From Candidatus Bathyarchaeota archaeon (GTDB lineage: Archaea > Thermoproteota > Bathyarchaeia > Bathyarchaeales > SOJC01), in NCBI GenBank assembly GCA_020354575.1, contig CP070649.1, forward strand, positions 1,326,937 to 1,386,851: a stretch of 59,915 nt of DNA, in the 5' to 3' direction. The notes beneath the pieces were generated by a model. That model was not told the origin of the DNA. It made no database searches and saw nothing but the letters and a program-made list of their open reading frames with translations. The translations under genes and the position numbers were made by a program. Positions 34,560 to 43,295 of this stretch are shown piece after piece. The stretch's first letter is position 1, and each line of letters opens with the position of its first letter.

Positions 34560-35768
34560 ATGAGGAATATCTTAGTAGATCATTCAAATCGAACGCCAGT
34601 AGATCAGCAGAAGGTAGAAATTGTTGAAAGAAAGGGATTAGGACACCCTGATTCAATATGCGATGCTATAATGGATAACGTATCTGTAAGACTCTGCAAA
34701 GAATACTTGGAAAAAATTGGCTCGATCCTTCATCACAATACAGATAAATCATTGCTAGTTGCAGGCGACGTAAATCCTAACTTTGGCGGTGGGAAAGTAA
34801 AAGAGCCAATGCTCCTCATATTTGGCGATAGGGCAACAAGCGAAGCCAACAGCATTAAAATTCCAGTTGAAGAGTTGGCTCTTACAGCCGCGAAAGAGTG
34901 GATCCAGAACAACCTTCGGTTCGTGAATCCTGAAAACCACGTCAGATATCAAGTTGAGCTAAAACCTGGATCTCCCGAACTCGTTGACATTTTCAACCGA
35001 AAGGGAAAGGTGCTTGGTGCTAATGATACTTCCGCGGCAGTTGGTTATGCACCTATGACCAAGCTTGAAAGAATCGTGTTAAAAACGGAACGATATATGA
35101 ATTCACCGCTATACAAACGCAAATTTCCTGAGTCTGGGGAAGATATTAAGGTGATGGGTCTGAGGAAGAATGATGAGCTGAACTTAACGATTTCCATGGC
35201 AATGGTCGACAGATATGTGAAAGATGAAAATGACTATTTCAGAAAGAAAAGCGAAATACTCGATGAGATTGAGAAGTTTGTGAACGACAATTCAGCATTC
35301 AAAAAATGCAGCATTAGCCTAAACACATTAGATGTCAAAGGAAGAGGTGTTGGAGGCGTCTACCTGACGGTTTTGGGCACGAGTGCGGAGAGTGCTGACT
35401 CCGGTGAGGTAGGAAGAGGAAACCGTGTCAACGGAGTAATCCCTCTGAACCGACCAACCTGTTCTGAAGCAGCTGCCGGAAAGAACCCGGTCAGTCATGT
35501 TGGGAAGATATACAATCTGTTGACCCATCGCATCGCAAAAAGCATTTATGAACAGGTTCCAGGGATGGAGGAAGTGTATATCTGGTTGTTAAGCCAGATC
35601 GGTAAGCCTATTGATCAACCTGCAATCGCTGCTGCCCAAATCGTCTTGCAATCTGGCAACTCTTTGGATACTCTGCAGAAACATATCAAAGAAGTAATAG
35701 ATGAAGAATTAGAGAATATCGACAAGTTCACCATAGATCTTGCTCACGGAAGGATACCTATTTGTTAG
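34560..35768 (+). CDS. mat: Archaeal methionine adenosyltransferase
   Basis: 402 residues from ATG 34560, with AAGGTGA just upstream; an earlier in-frame start would lie in the promoter. VEIVERKGLGHPDSICDAIM, HHNTDKSLLVAGDVNPNFGG, LGANDTSAAVGYAPMTKLER and GRGNRVNGVIPLNRP are those of the archaeal (MJ1208-type) SAM synthetase. It makes SAM from methionine and ATP. The promoter TTATATATTC (34510-34520) is shared back-to-back with the HTH-CBS regulator. Confidence 0.95.
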   Translation: MRNILVDHSNRTPVDQQKVEIVERKGLGHPDSICDAIMDNVSVRLCKEYLEKIGSILHHNTDKSLLVAGDVNPNFGGGKVKEPMLLIFGDRATSEANSIKIPVEELALTAAKEWIQNNLRFVNPENHVRYQVELKPGSPELVDIFNRKGKVLGANDTSAAVGYAPMTKLERIVLKTERYMNSPLYKRKFPESGEDIKVMGLRKNDELNLTISMAMVDRYVKDENDYFRKKSEILDEIEKFVNDNSAFKKCSISLNTLDVKGRGVGGVYLTVLGTSAESADSGEVGRGNRVNGVIPLNRPTCSEAAAGKNPVSHVGKIYNLLTHRIAKSIYEQVPGMEEVYIWLLSQIGKPIDQPAIAAAQIVLQSGNSLDTLQKHIKEVIDEELENIDKFTIDLAHGRIPIC

Positions 35769-35938
35769 CCTGCTTGTAGTCTCGGAGAACTCTTGCATGA
35801 AAAAACTTGTCAAGTTTCTAACATTTAGGTAGGGGTAACCTCAGCTAAAATTAAATTTTAATCCATACTTTTGTAGCCGTGGATACAAAAGCATCCCCCG
35901 AACCCACAAAAATAGTGGTATGCATGTTTCCGATCGCA

Positions 35939-35969
35939 TTTCGAAATCAATATAAATTGTGCTTCGAAA
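35939..35969 (+). promoter_or_regulatory. TATA box flanked by TTCGAAA repeats
   Basis: TTTCGAAA (35939-35946) and CTTCGAAA (35962-35969) bracket AATATAAATT, a good TATA box about 60 bases before the TTG at 36016. The twin TTCGAA palindromes on both sides of the TATA look like operators. Confidence 0.5.
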
Positions 35970-36015
35970 CATCAATAAGTAAAAGCATGCAAATCGAAGG
36001 AACGGAATCAAAAAA

Positions 36016-36462
36016 TTGAAGACTAATAAAGCTAGTTATGGTGAAAAAGCAGTTTCATGTTTCAAAAAGGGATTCAACTGCGCACAATGCGTTTTAGTAA
36101 CAATGCAAGAATTCTGGAAAATAGAACATCCATTGGAGCCAAAGGCTGCTTCTGCCTTCGGAGGAGGGATTGGAATGCGTGGTTCTCTATGTGGAGCACT
36201 AACGGGAGGTATCATCGCAATAGGTCTAAAATTCGGATCCAACGAGCCGAAATCCATAGAAAGAGAAGAAGCTTACATGCTTGCATCAAAATTCTATACC
36301 CGTTTTGAGAAGGAAAGTGGGAGTCTATTTTGTCGGGATCTAATTGGTATTAACTTGACAAACCCAAAAGAGCTAGAAACTGCGCGAAAGTCGAATATTT
36401 TCCAGAGTAAATGCACTTATTTTATAGAGAAAGCGATAGAGATTCTCACTAATCTAAAATAA
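36016..36462 (+). CDS. C_GCAxxG_C_C family redox-type protein
   Basis: 148 residues from TTG 36016. The family pattern is present: GFNCAQCVLVTMQEF, GGGIGMRGSLCGALTGGIIA, CRDLIG and KCTYFIEKAIEIL. These small Cys-rich proteins bind metal or Fe-S and occur mostly in anaerobes, often near redox or metal proteins; function is not defined. The gene is single, behind the TTCGAAA-flanked promoter. Confidence 0.88.
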   Translation: MKTNKASYGEKAVSCFKKGFNCAQCVLVTMQEFWKIEHPLEPKAASAFGGGIGMRGSLCGALTGGIIAIGLKFGSNEPKSIEREEAYMLASKFYTRFEKESGSLFCRDLIGINLTNPKELETARKSNIFQSKCTYFIEKAIEILTNLK

Positions 36463-36648
36463 TGCGTGTCTACGTGACCCATTTTCGATTGCTGAGAGGT
36501 CTGCGGTGATGCCAACTTCTATATGTTGCTTGAAAGTTAATTCTGCAAAAGAATATTTGATGTAGCAATATCGCAAAATCAGATGTATCATAAATTGAAG
36601 GATATGCACGCAGAATCAGAAATTGATATATAATCACCTACACTCACC

Positions 36649-36987
36649 TTGGAGACAACAAACCTTCATATATCCCTGGAGTATGAAATTTTGCTGGAAA
36701 TTAAAGAGTGGCAAGAATATATAACCTCATGGGCTGAGGCCAAAGGATTCGTTTGGATCCCAGAAAATATTGATACAATTTTACTTAGATTACATAGTGA
36801 AGTATCAGAAGCCTCAGAATGTGTTAGGGACAATCAATTCGAGAGCCTTGGTGAAGAATTCGCGGATTTATTCATACGGTTAGCAAATGCTTGCGAAGTT
36901 ATGGGCATCGATCTAGAGAAAGAAGTGGCGATAAAAATGATAAAAAATGAGGGAAGAGCTCACTTGCATGGTCGGTCGAGAAAATAA
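36649..36987 (+). CDS. MazG-like nucleotide pyrophosphohydrolase
   Basis: 112 residues from TTG 36649. The helical MazG/dUTPase-like core carries the acidic metal motif LHSEVSEASECVRDN ... GEEFADLFIRLANACEVMGI (ExxE and ExxD). Such enzymes hydrolyse non-canonical NTPs. The C-terminal motif KMIKNEGRAHLHGRSRK is typical of archaeal and phage members. No neighbour context. Confidence 0.8.
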   Translation: METTNLHISLEYEILLEIKEWQEYITSWAEAKGFVWIPENIDTILLRLHSEVSEASECVRDNQFESLGEEFADLFIRLANACEVMGIDLEKEVAIKMIKNEGRAHLHGRSRK

Positions 36988-37054
36988 AATGAAATCCGAA
37001 ACAGGCACACAAGACAAATACTGACAGACACTAAAAATCATGAAATTTTTTTCT

Positions 37055-37528
37055 TTAGGATGCTGCTTCTAACTCTATGGCTCTTGTTTGTATGAATTCA
37101 GTGACTTTCTTTTGGCTATATTCTTTGGCTTCTTGCTGCTTTTTCAGACATTTTTTAATCGTTTGCAGAATACTTTCCATCTTGAAAGGTTTCACAATAA
37201 ATGAATCCGCACCTTGATTCACAGCCCCGATTGCGTTCTGTAATGAAGGGTAGCCTGTGATAATGATTTTAACCATTTTTGGCGTTGTGTCTTTTATCCT
37301 TGTTAAAAGCCTAATTCCTTCCATGTCGGGGAGCTTTACATCAACTAATGACATGTTATAGAAATTCTTCCTTGATTTTTCAATAGCCTCTTTTCCATTC
37401 TTGGCTGTATCAACCTTGTATCCTTCTTTTTCTAGAACCGCCACCAGTATTTTTCTGATGTCTTCATCATCATCAATAACAAGAATTCTAATAGGCGGAC
37501 CCATATTCCTGTCACCTTTAATATTCAT
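37055..37528 (-). CDS. Stand-alone response regulator (receiver domain)
   Basis: 157 residues. Receiver fold: acidic pair LVIDDDEDIRK, phospho-acceptor in MSLVDVKLPDMEG (Asp in LVD near residue 63), Thr of ITGYPS, and Lys of IVKPF. The last 30 residues are a charged helix rather than an output domain, so it acts by protein contact. No histidine kinase is in the window. An ATG at residue 9 (MGPPIRIL) is a possible alternative start. Confidence 0.9.
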   Translation of the reverse strand: MNIKGDRNMGPPIRILVIDDDEDIRKILVAVLEKEGYKVDTAKNGKEAIEKSRKNFYNMSLVDVKLPDMEGIRLLTRIKDTTPKMVKIIITGYPSLQNAIGAVNQGADSFIVKPFKMESILQTIKKCLKKQQEAKEYSQKKVTEFIQTRAIELEAAS

Positions 37529-37595
37529 ACTCTGAAAACTCTGCCAGGATTGTATAAAGCGGTTATGAACAGCTAATTTTGATTCTAACTTCCAA

Positions 37596-38084
37596 TTATT
37601 TGTATGCGTACCCTCTTGTTTTGTCCTGTGAGCAATCCTTTTGCATTATAGAATCGCAAATGGTCAAATAGGCATCATGCGGATTAACGATGTTTTCAAC
37701 CAGTCTCTCGAATGGACATTTGTCAGTTTTCTTCAGGTTGAGAATAGTTGGCACAAGATGCTCAAATTCGACAGGGATATTATGCAGATCTAATATTTCC
37801 AACCCACTCTCACTCAACACATGCGCGTAGACTCCTTCTATATGCGAATAGGCGCAAAGAAGAGCAGCAGCTTTTCCCACAATTACATCTGCTGCTGAGC
37901 TTCCTGAAAGTCTTCCATTCAACTCTTTAATCGCTTGTAAAAAACCTGCAAGCCCGCTTGTACTTGTCTCGAAAATAGACTTTAAGCTTTTAACGATTAC
38001 TAAACTAAGCTTCTTTTCGTTTAGCTTTTGTTTTGCAGCTTCTAGATCATTCACGATAATCGTCTTATGAGAATCAGACTTCAC
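37596..38084 (-). CDS. DUF1893 protein
   Basis: 162 residues. DLEAAKQKLNEKKLSLVIVK, SSAADVIVGKAAALLCAYSH, IEGVYAHVLSESGLEILDLH and a C-terminal CPFERLVENIVNPHDAYLTI match DUF1893, a cytidine-deaminase-like fold found in methanogens and clostridia. No activity is known. The gene precedes the response regulator on the same strand by 67 bases and could be cotranscribed. Confidence 0.82.
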   Translation of the reverse strand: MKSDSHKTIIVNDLEAAKQKLNEKKLSLVIVKSLKSIFETSTSGLAGFLQAIKELNGRLSGSSAADVIVGKAAALLCAYSHIEGVYAHVLSESGLEILDLHNIPVEFEHLVPTILNLKKTDKCPFERLVENIVNPHDAYLTICDSIMQKDCSQDKTRGYAYK

Positions 38085-38554
38085 CTTAAGCTTTTCCTTT
38101 ACTAGTAATAATGAGAGTTTTGCAGTGCGATATCAGTCTATAATACACATGTAGAATCAGACTTGAATTAAGATCTCGGCAAAACGAATTGGTATCTGAA
38201 GCCCTATGAGCGGGAGCGGGATTTTTTCGAAATAAGTCGAAGTTTATATTAGCCATTCCCAAACTCGTGAAAAGGCTTTTTCAAAGGAGGCCAAAAGAAA
38301 AAAAATCCACTGTGGATTTATAAATTCTATGATAGGAATAATTCATCTCTCAAAATTCAAGTTCACATCCAGGCTCCAGATGTCGAATTATCTTCGATTC
38401 TTGTTTATTTTAGCCTTTTATGTTCAAACTAAACTCTCCATGGCGAATAATCAAAAAAAAATGCATGTCTCCAAAGTTTCTCTGATGAACGTTCCTTTGA
38501 ATTTCAGATCGAAGGAAATCCGTTGAATAAGATTGAAGTCCTCTCGTTTAAGAT
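38085..38554. other. 470-base non-coding region with palindrome
   Basis: Contains AAATCCAC-T-GTGGATTT at about 38303-38319, a perfect 8-base inverted repeat that runs into TTTATAAATT, a TATA-like site. A 65-codon plus-strand frame from 38329 is too close to this TATA and has no family features. Nothing else is supported. Confidence 0.5.
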
Positions 38555-38959
38555 TCATTCGCCAATAATTGAGACGATCAAGCTTCTGTGTCTTGCATGT
38601 ACATCCGTTTCAATGAAAAGAAGGGACTGCCAAGTTCCAAACACGAGCTTATAGTTTCTTATTGGTAGAGTCTTTTCCGGGGAGAGAAACATGGAACGAA
38701 GATGTGAATGGGCATTTGACGGATGTCTATATGATGCTTGCTTTGGTATTAGTTTCTCTAAAATCTTTTCAATGTCTTCTAGGAGATTTCGATCCGCCTC
38801 TGTAAGTACTAATACTCCAGTTGCATGTGGCGCAAATATGTGGGCTATCCCATCTCGGACTTGAGATTTTGTAACTATCTCTTCTAATTTCTTCGTAATA
38901 TTCACAAATTCTATTTCCCCTTTTGTGGAGAACTCAATATTTTGATTAAAAATCTTCAA
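38555..38959 (-). CDS. YjbQ/UPF0047 family protein
   Basis: 134 residues, complete family length. HIFAPHATGVLVLTEADRNL, LIPKQASYRHPSNAHSHLRS and VFGTWQSLLFIETDVHARHR carry the conserved His cluster and the GTWQ motif. Members from bacteria show weak thiamine-phosphate synthase activity; the true function is unsettled. A single gene on the minus strand. Confidence 0.92.
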   Translation of the reverse strand: MKIFNQNIEFSTKGEIEFVNITKKLEEIVTKSQVRDGIAHIFAPHATGVLVLTEADRNLLEDIEKILEKLIPKQASYRHPSNAHSHLRSMFLSPEKTLPIRNYKLVFGTWQSLLFIETDVHARHRSLIVSIIGE

Positions 38960-39161
38960 TTTGCCACCTCAATGAGGAAAATGGAATGACTTAATAAATT
39001 TCTTACTGGTATCCATGTTCTGACAAGCACTTATAGAGAGAGGCTCATGCTTTCCAAAACGGAAAGGACTAAACCCAATAGCCGATAAACTCTGGAAATC
39101 TTAAGACACACAAGATAGGTCGATTGTTAGGCTCTATTTTTCATGGTTGTAGCGTATGTAG

Positions 39162-39485
39162 AGGCTTATTGCTGAACTGCGCTGGAAAATATTCTGGCGA
39201 TGTGGTGCATTCAAAGAGATCACAATTCCAAATATGACCAGGGCAACGGGTCCCAATGAAAATGTTGAAACCTTGTTTAGGGTCGCTTATTTGGCGAACA
39301 AGGATCTATCTATGCATGCATAGATGACTGCGCAAATATCCTTAGAGCCATCAATGCTGGATGAACAAAGAGACATTGATATGGCAGAAATCTTGATGGA
39401 TCATATTTTGTTGACTAGGGCGGAAATGCCTTTGTATCCTCTTGCTGAAGATGTATCAGATAGCTGGTGGCATTGTCAATATTAA
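39162..39485 (+). pseudogene. Decayed AsnRS-like (AS-AR/asparagine synthetase-related) gene
   Basis: An open segment 39162-39320 reads ELRWKIFWRCGAFKEITIPN then MTRATGPNENVETLFRVAYL, close to motif 1 and following region of class II aspartyl/asparaginyl-type synthetases and their archaeal paralogue. An in-frame TAG (39321-39323) is followed in the same frame by MTAQISLEPSMLDEQRDIDM up to TAA 39483-39485. The TAG lies in a perfect 18-base palindrome (39308-39325) that looks inserted. Further degraded similarity may continue to about 39640 (RERVESLLLP, then GNLGDIGGHCIFLKY in another frame). Stops upstream (39150, 39159) and no start confirm decay. Confidence 0.5.
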
Positions 39486-40200
39486 GATCAGAATTTTCTG
39501 AGAGAAAGAGTTGAGTCCCTCCTTTTACCATAGAATATGTGTATCTGCGCAGTAAGGGTAGGCAAAACACCCTATCTTTGGCGATTCTAAATGATCATTT
39601 TGGAAATCTTGGTGATATTGGTGGTCATTGTATTTTTCTCAAATATATCATCACTCAACAGCCTTCTGATGTTGGATTAGAAAAGACGCTGGGCATTAAG
39701 TGGCTTATCTACTATCTGTTATGCTCTCACTTGCGTCTTTTTCTACCTACATTGCACATTTTGGTTTTCAAGCATTCTCGGCAACTTAGTATACCTATGT
39801 ACCTTCATATATTTTCATCCATTGCTTCTTCGATATATTGACCCGATATAAGATGCCTGTCACTGCCAAGAAAACGCTAGGTAGGTCACTGCAACATTTT
39901 TCTGATCTTGTCACCTGATGGATGCAAGTCTTATCGCGCCATTTTTGCACTATTCACCCTACCCAAACTATTAAAAAACTGTGATTTTTTCCATGCCTTT
40001 TGGAATGGATACAATAGCATCACCACTTTGCACATTTTTGCCAATTCTACTTGAGTTTGTTACATTTTCGGCATATTGACGCAAAGTGGCTCAAACCAGG
40101 CTTGCAAGGGTAAAAACCGTGGATTTTGGTAACTATATTTCAAGAGGCCACGAAAAACTGGAGAAAAGCATAAATATTATCCGTATTACATAACAAAACA
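39486..40200. other. Non-coding region, partly gene remnant
   Basis: No intact gene. The first 150 bases may be the decayed C-terminal part of the AsnRS-like gene. Further on, CCACTTTGC (40023-40031) and GCAAAGTGG (40081-40089) form a perfect nine-base inverted repeat about 50 bases apart. AAGCATAAATATTATC near 40168 is a good TATA for the small gene at 40219. Confidence 0.45.
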
Positions 40201-40218
40201 TATTGGAGGATAACAAGT

Positions 40219-40374
40219 ATGCAAGAGGAATTAACAAGCATAAAAATAAAAAAAGAGACGAGAGACGTCCTTAAGAGCGTAGGCAAAAAGGGCGAGACTT
40301 ATGACGATATAATCAATAGACTACTTGATCGTGTTCTTAGACGAAAGAAAGGCAAACCAGATGCAAGCGAGTGA
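40219..40374 (+). CDS. Small antitoxin-like protein (VapB/DUF7557-type)
   Basis: 51 residues. ATG 40219 follows GGAGG (40205-40209) by nine bases and a TATA-like AAATATT about 45 bases upstream. The product (MQEELTSIKIKKETRDVLKS, then KGETYDDIINRLLDRVL) has the shape of archaeal RHH-like antitoxins: a TSIKI beta strand followed by two helices with the YDDIINRLL signature. No PIN or RelE toxin is next to it, so it is an orphan or a solo transcription factor. Confidence 0.8.
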   Translation: MQEELTSIKIKKETRDVLKSVGKKGETYDDIINRLLDRVLRRKKGKPDASE

Positions 40375-40404
40375 TCAAGATATAAAAAAAGAATGTTAGA
40401 ATGT

Positions 40405-40881
40405 TCACGGAAGAGCTGTTGTTTTAAACTGCCGTCGCTGTAAGCCCAAGGCGATCTCTACAAACTCAGGAAGCACCGAATAAGAGAATTCCTTTGAAGG
40501 TTCGCCAAATCTGAGTCCATGACAAGCGGAATCAACATACACAAAAAGCCTCCGATTTCTATAAAAATAAGTCGCCTTATATTGATTGCCAAACTTTGGC
40601 GTATCCGAGATTTTAAAAGGCCAAAGCTTGCATGCTTGAGGTTTATGCTCCTGCAAGCTGCAAAAAGATCGGCTTCGCGTCTCATATAAGAATATGCATG
40701 AACCATCGGTTCTTCTTCTTAAGAAGAACTTGCTGATACTTGGAGAAGTAAAATTAATCCCAAAAGTCTTAACAATATTGAGCCATTCCGGGAACTTCAG
40801 TACTACATCATAATGCTTACAGCATTTTCCACATGCAATGCAATGCCAAGACTTAATTTGGCTCCATGGCACAACACGCAT
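40405..40881 (-). CDS. YkgJ-family CxxCxxCC metal-binding protein
   Basis: 158 residues. WHCIACGKCCKHYDVVLKF has the family CxxCxxCC motif, with further Cys in SCIFLYE, RSFCSLQEHKPQACKLWPF. The family binds zinc or an Fe-S cluster; its role is unknown. The gene converges with the small antitoxin-like gene. Confidence 0.9.
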   Translation of the reverse strand: MRVVPWSQIKSWHCIACGKCCKHYDVVLKFPEWLNIVKTFGINFTSPSISKFFLRRRTDGSCIFLYETRSRSFCSLQEHKPQACKLWPFKISDTPKFGNQYKATYFYRNRRLFVYVDSACHGLRFGEPSKEFSYSVLPEFVEIALGLQRRQFKTTALP

Positions 40882-41100
40882 TCTTATCCCGGCACGCTAG
40901 ATTAACGAGTTTTTAGTTATAAGGATTTTTAACTCCATGAAGGTACCCACTCAAAATGCTTTTCTGAACCAAAAATCGATTTCTGCTCTTCAGGAAGTAG
41001 AGCATCCTTTTTGCATATATGTCGGATACGAAATACAATTCATACACATCTTTTTATATAGATTCCAAAGAAACAACAGAGTTCAAAGGAGTTTATCTTA

Positions 41101-41856
41101 ATGGTCGTCCAAGTAATCCCAGTAATCGGGCTTCCCATCATCAAGAAAGGGGATGATATAGCTAAATTAATTTGCGAAGCTGCGAAAAGACAGAACACAC
41201 CGATTCAAAAAGGCGACATCATTGTTGTCACTCACGTGATAGTCTCGCGTGCAGAGGGAAATACTGTCAATCTTAACCAGGTGCAGCCTTCTGAATTTGC
41301 TCGAAATATTGCCCAAAAAACCGATAAAGATCCTGCATTGGTTGAAGTTATCTTAAGAGAAGCTGAAGGGATTATCCGTATGGGTAATGGCAGCATCATA
41401 ACCCTTACAAAACATGGTTTTATTTGTGCTAATTCTGGAGTCGATAAATCCAATGTTCCTGGAGAGGGAGTTGTGGCTTTGCTACCGGAAAATCCTGATG
41501 AATCTGCGAGACAGATTCGACAGCGAATCAGAGAGGAGTGTGGAGAGATAGTGGCTGTAATCGTTTCAGACACTCATGGTAGACCCTTAAGAGATGGAGA
41601 AATTAACATTGCAATAGGCATAGCGGGTCTAGTGCCAATCCGAGATAGGAGAGGAGAGAAAGATCTTTTTAATTACATGCTGCGAGTTAAGCGCACAGCA
41701 GTCGCAGATGAGCTTGCTTCGGCTGCGGAGCTCGTGATTGGACAGACAAATGAAGCAATTCCAGCAGCTATTCTCAGAGGGTATCCTTATCAAAAGTCTG
41801 AAGAGGCAACTATAAAAGACATGCTCAGGCTACCTGAGAAGGAGCTATTTCTCTAG
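41101..41856 (+). CDS. cofE: Coenzyme F420-0:L-glutamate ligase CofE
   Basis: 251 residues, full length. GDIIVVTHVIVSRAEGN, GIIRMGNGSIITLTKHGFIC, CANSGVDKSNVPGEGVVALL and VIVSDTHGRPLRDGEINIAI are CofE motifs. It adds glutamates to F420-0. A TATA-like TTTTTATATAG lies near 41050-41060, and AAAGGAG upstream of ATG is the ribosome-binding site. Indicates that the host makes F420. Confidence 0.95.
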   Translation: MVVQVIPVIGLPIIKKGDDIAKLICEAAKRQNTPIQKGDIIVVTHVIVSRAEGNTVNLNQVQPSEFARNIAQKTDKDPALVEVILREAEGIIRMGNGSIITLTKHGFICANSGVDKSNVPGEGVVALLPENPDESARQIRQRIREECGEIVAVIVSDTHGRPLRDGEINIAIGIAGLVPIRDRRGEKDLFNYMLRVKRTAVADELASAAELVIGQTNEAIPAAILRGYPYQKSEEATIKDMLRLPEKELFL

Positions 41857-43148
41857 CTGGTGTCAACTTCCTGGACATATTTTTCTGTCTTTGTAACGAG
41901 TTTATCCAAATCTTCCGAAGTATGGGCAGTGCTTAGTGCGCCGCATTTGCCTGGAAGGAAAAAAATTCCCTCGTTTATTAACCTCATATGATAATTGAGG
42001 AGCTTCTCCTTGTCTGCTTCATAAGCGAGGTGGGGATTCCATACTTTTTCTCGAGTGAAATGCATATTAAACAGAGACCCAGCTTGATTAATTATGGCCT
42101 CAACATTGTGTCTCTCAAAAATATCTGCAAGTCTCTGGTGGATCTTGTCTCCTCGATTATTTAGATCATTAATTATATTGCCATCTTCCAAGGTCTTGAG
42201 CATTTCCAATCCTGCACTCAAGGTTGAAGGATTTGCAGTGAAAGTTCCTCCGTGAAATGAAAATTTGGATTGATCAAAAAGCAACGGATTCATTCTCTCC
42301 ATGATGTCTTCCTTTCCAGCAATCGCTCCAATGGGAAGACCTCCTCCAAGGATCTTGCCAAGAATTGTCAGGTCAGGAATAATCCCATACCATTGCTGAC
42401 CTCCTCCAGGTGCCAGTCGGAATCCAGTGATAATTTCATCGAAAATTAATAATGCTGATTTGTCGCTGCAAAGCTCCCGTAACCCTTTTAAAAACTCCTT
42501 GTTTGCAGGTATGCAACCGCCCGCTCCAAGCACTGGCTCAATTATAATTGCTGCGATATCCAAATCCTTGGTTTTTTCGAGTGTACTATGTAAATTGTTG
42601 AAAGGAGCTACTACAGTGTCTTTCAAAGTTCCTTCTGTTATTCCATCGGATTCCGGGATGTTGAAGGGGGGTTTAACAGCTATGTGCAATGGATCATACC
42701 CACCATGCCAACCTCCTTCAAACTTCACAATCTTGTTTTTACCAGTATAAGAACGCGCTAACCTAGTAGCATACATTGCAGCTTCCGTGCCAGAATTACT
42801 GAACCGCACCATCTCAGCGCTTGGAACCATTTTAACAATCTGTTCTGCCAAGGCAATCTCGAGCTCGTGGCATATGCCATAATGAGTTCCATGTTCAATC
42901 TGCTTCTTAATAGCTCGAATAATATTTGATGGGCTATGCCCCAAAATATGGGTATAATGCCCCATCCAAAAATCAACGTACATATTGCCATCTATATCTT
43001 TTATTTTGCTGCCTTTGGCCCAGTTGATGTAAAAGGGATAAGGCGCAAAATATCGAATGAAGTATGACACACCTGCAGGCAACACAAGCTTTGCCCGTTT
43101 GTATAGTCGTTTCGATTGAGTCGTTTTGGAGATATAGTCCTTCAGCAT
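41853..43148 (-). CDS. Class III PLP aminotransferase, glutamate-1-semialdehyde aminomutase-like
   Basis: 431 residues. VLPAGVSYFIRYFAPYPFYI and DGNMYVDFWMGHYTHILGHS start the GSA-aminomutase group of class III aminotransferases; VRFSNSGTEAAMYATRLARS and LLIFDEIITGFRLAPGG follow, and the PLP Lys is in LTILGKILGGGLPIGAIAG. HemL (tetrapyrrole synthesis) is likely, but related enzymes act on other amino acids. It converges with cofE, overlapping by four bases, and no other hem gene is near. Confidence 0.82.
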   Translation of the reverse strand: MLKDYISKTTQSKRLYKRAKLVLPAGVSYFIRYFAPYPFYINWAKGSKIKDIDGNMYVDFWMGHYTHILGHSPSNIIRAIKKQIEHGTHYGICHELEIALAEQIVKMVPSAEMVRFSNSGTEAAMYATRLARSYTGKNKIVKFEGGWHGGYDPLHIAVKPPFNIPESDGITEGTLKDTVVAPFNNLHSTLEKTKDLDIAAIIIEPVLGAGGCIPANKEFLKGLRELCSDKSALLIFDEIITGFRLAPGGGQQWYGIIPDLTILGKILGGGLPIGAIAGKEDIMERMNPLLFDQSKFSFHGGTFTANPSTLSAGLEMLKTLEDGNIINDLNNRGDKIHQRLADIFERHNVEAIINQAGSLFNMHFTREKVWNPHLAYEADKEKLLNYHMRLINEGIFFLPGKCGALSTAHTSEDLDKLVTKTEKYVQEVDTS

Positions 43149-43295
43149 ATTGCATTTAAGCTCCTAATAATAGGTTTAGTGTATCATAATTTAAACGATC
43201 CTTTGAAATTCTGACAGGTTGTCCTCAATTATGATGGAGCAACAATCGTGCATGCGTAGAAAAACATAAGACAAGCATAATATTAGCCTATTACA

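Noticed and set aside
36470-36600. Possible C/D box small RNA (GTGATGC and CTGAG strings)
   Set aside because: The boxes are imperfect and not spaced as C, D', C', D; no guide could be defined.
38329-38526. 65-codon plus-strand frame
   Set aside because: Its ATG lies about 10 bases from the only TATA-like element and there is no ribosome site or family similarity.
39539-39841. 100-codon plus-strand frame as a gene
   Set aside because: Part of it resembles a frame-shifted C-terminal remnant of the AsnRS-like gene; the rest is low-complexity hydrophobic sequence.
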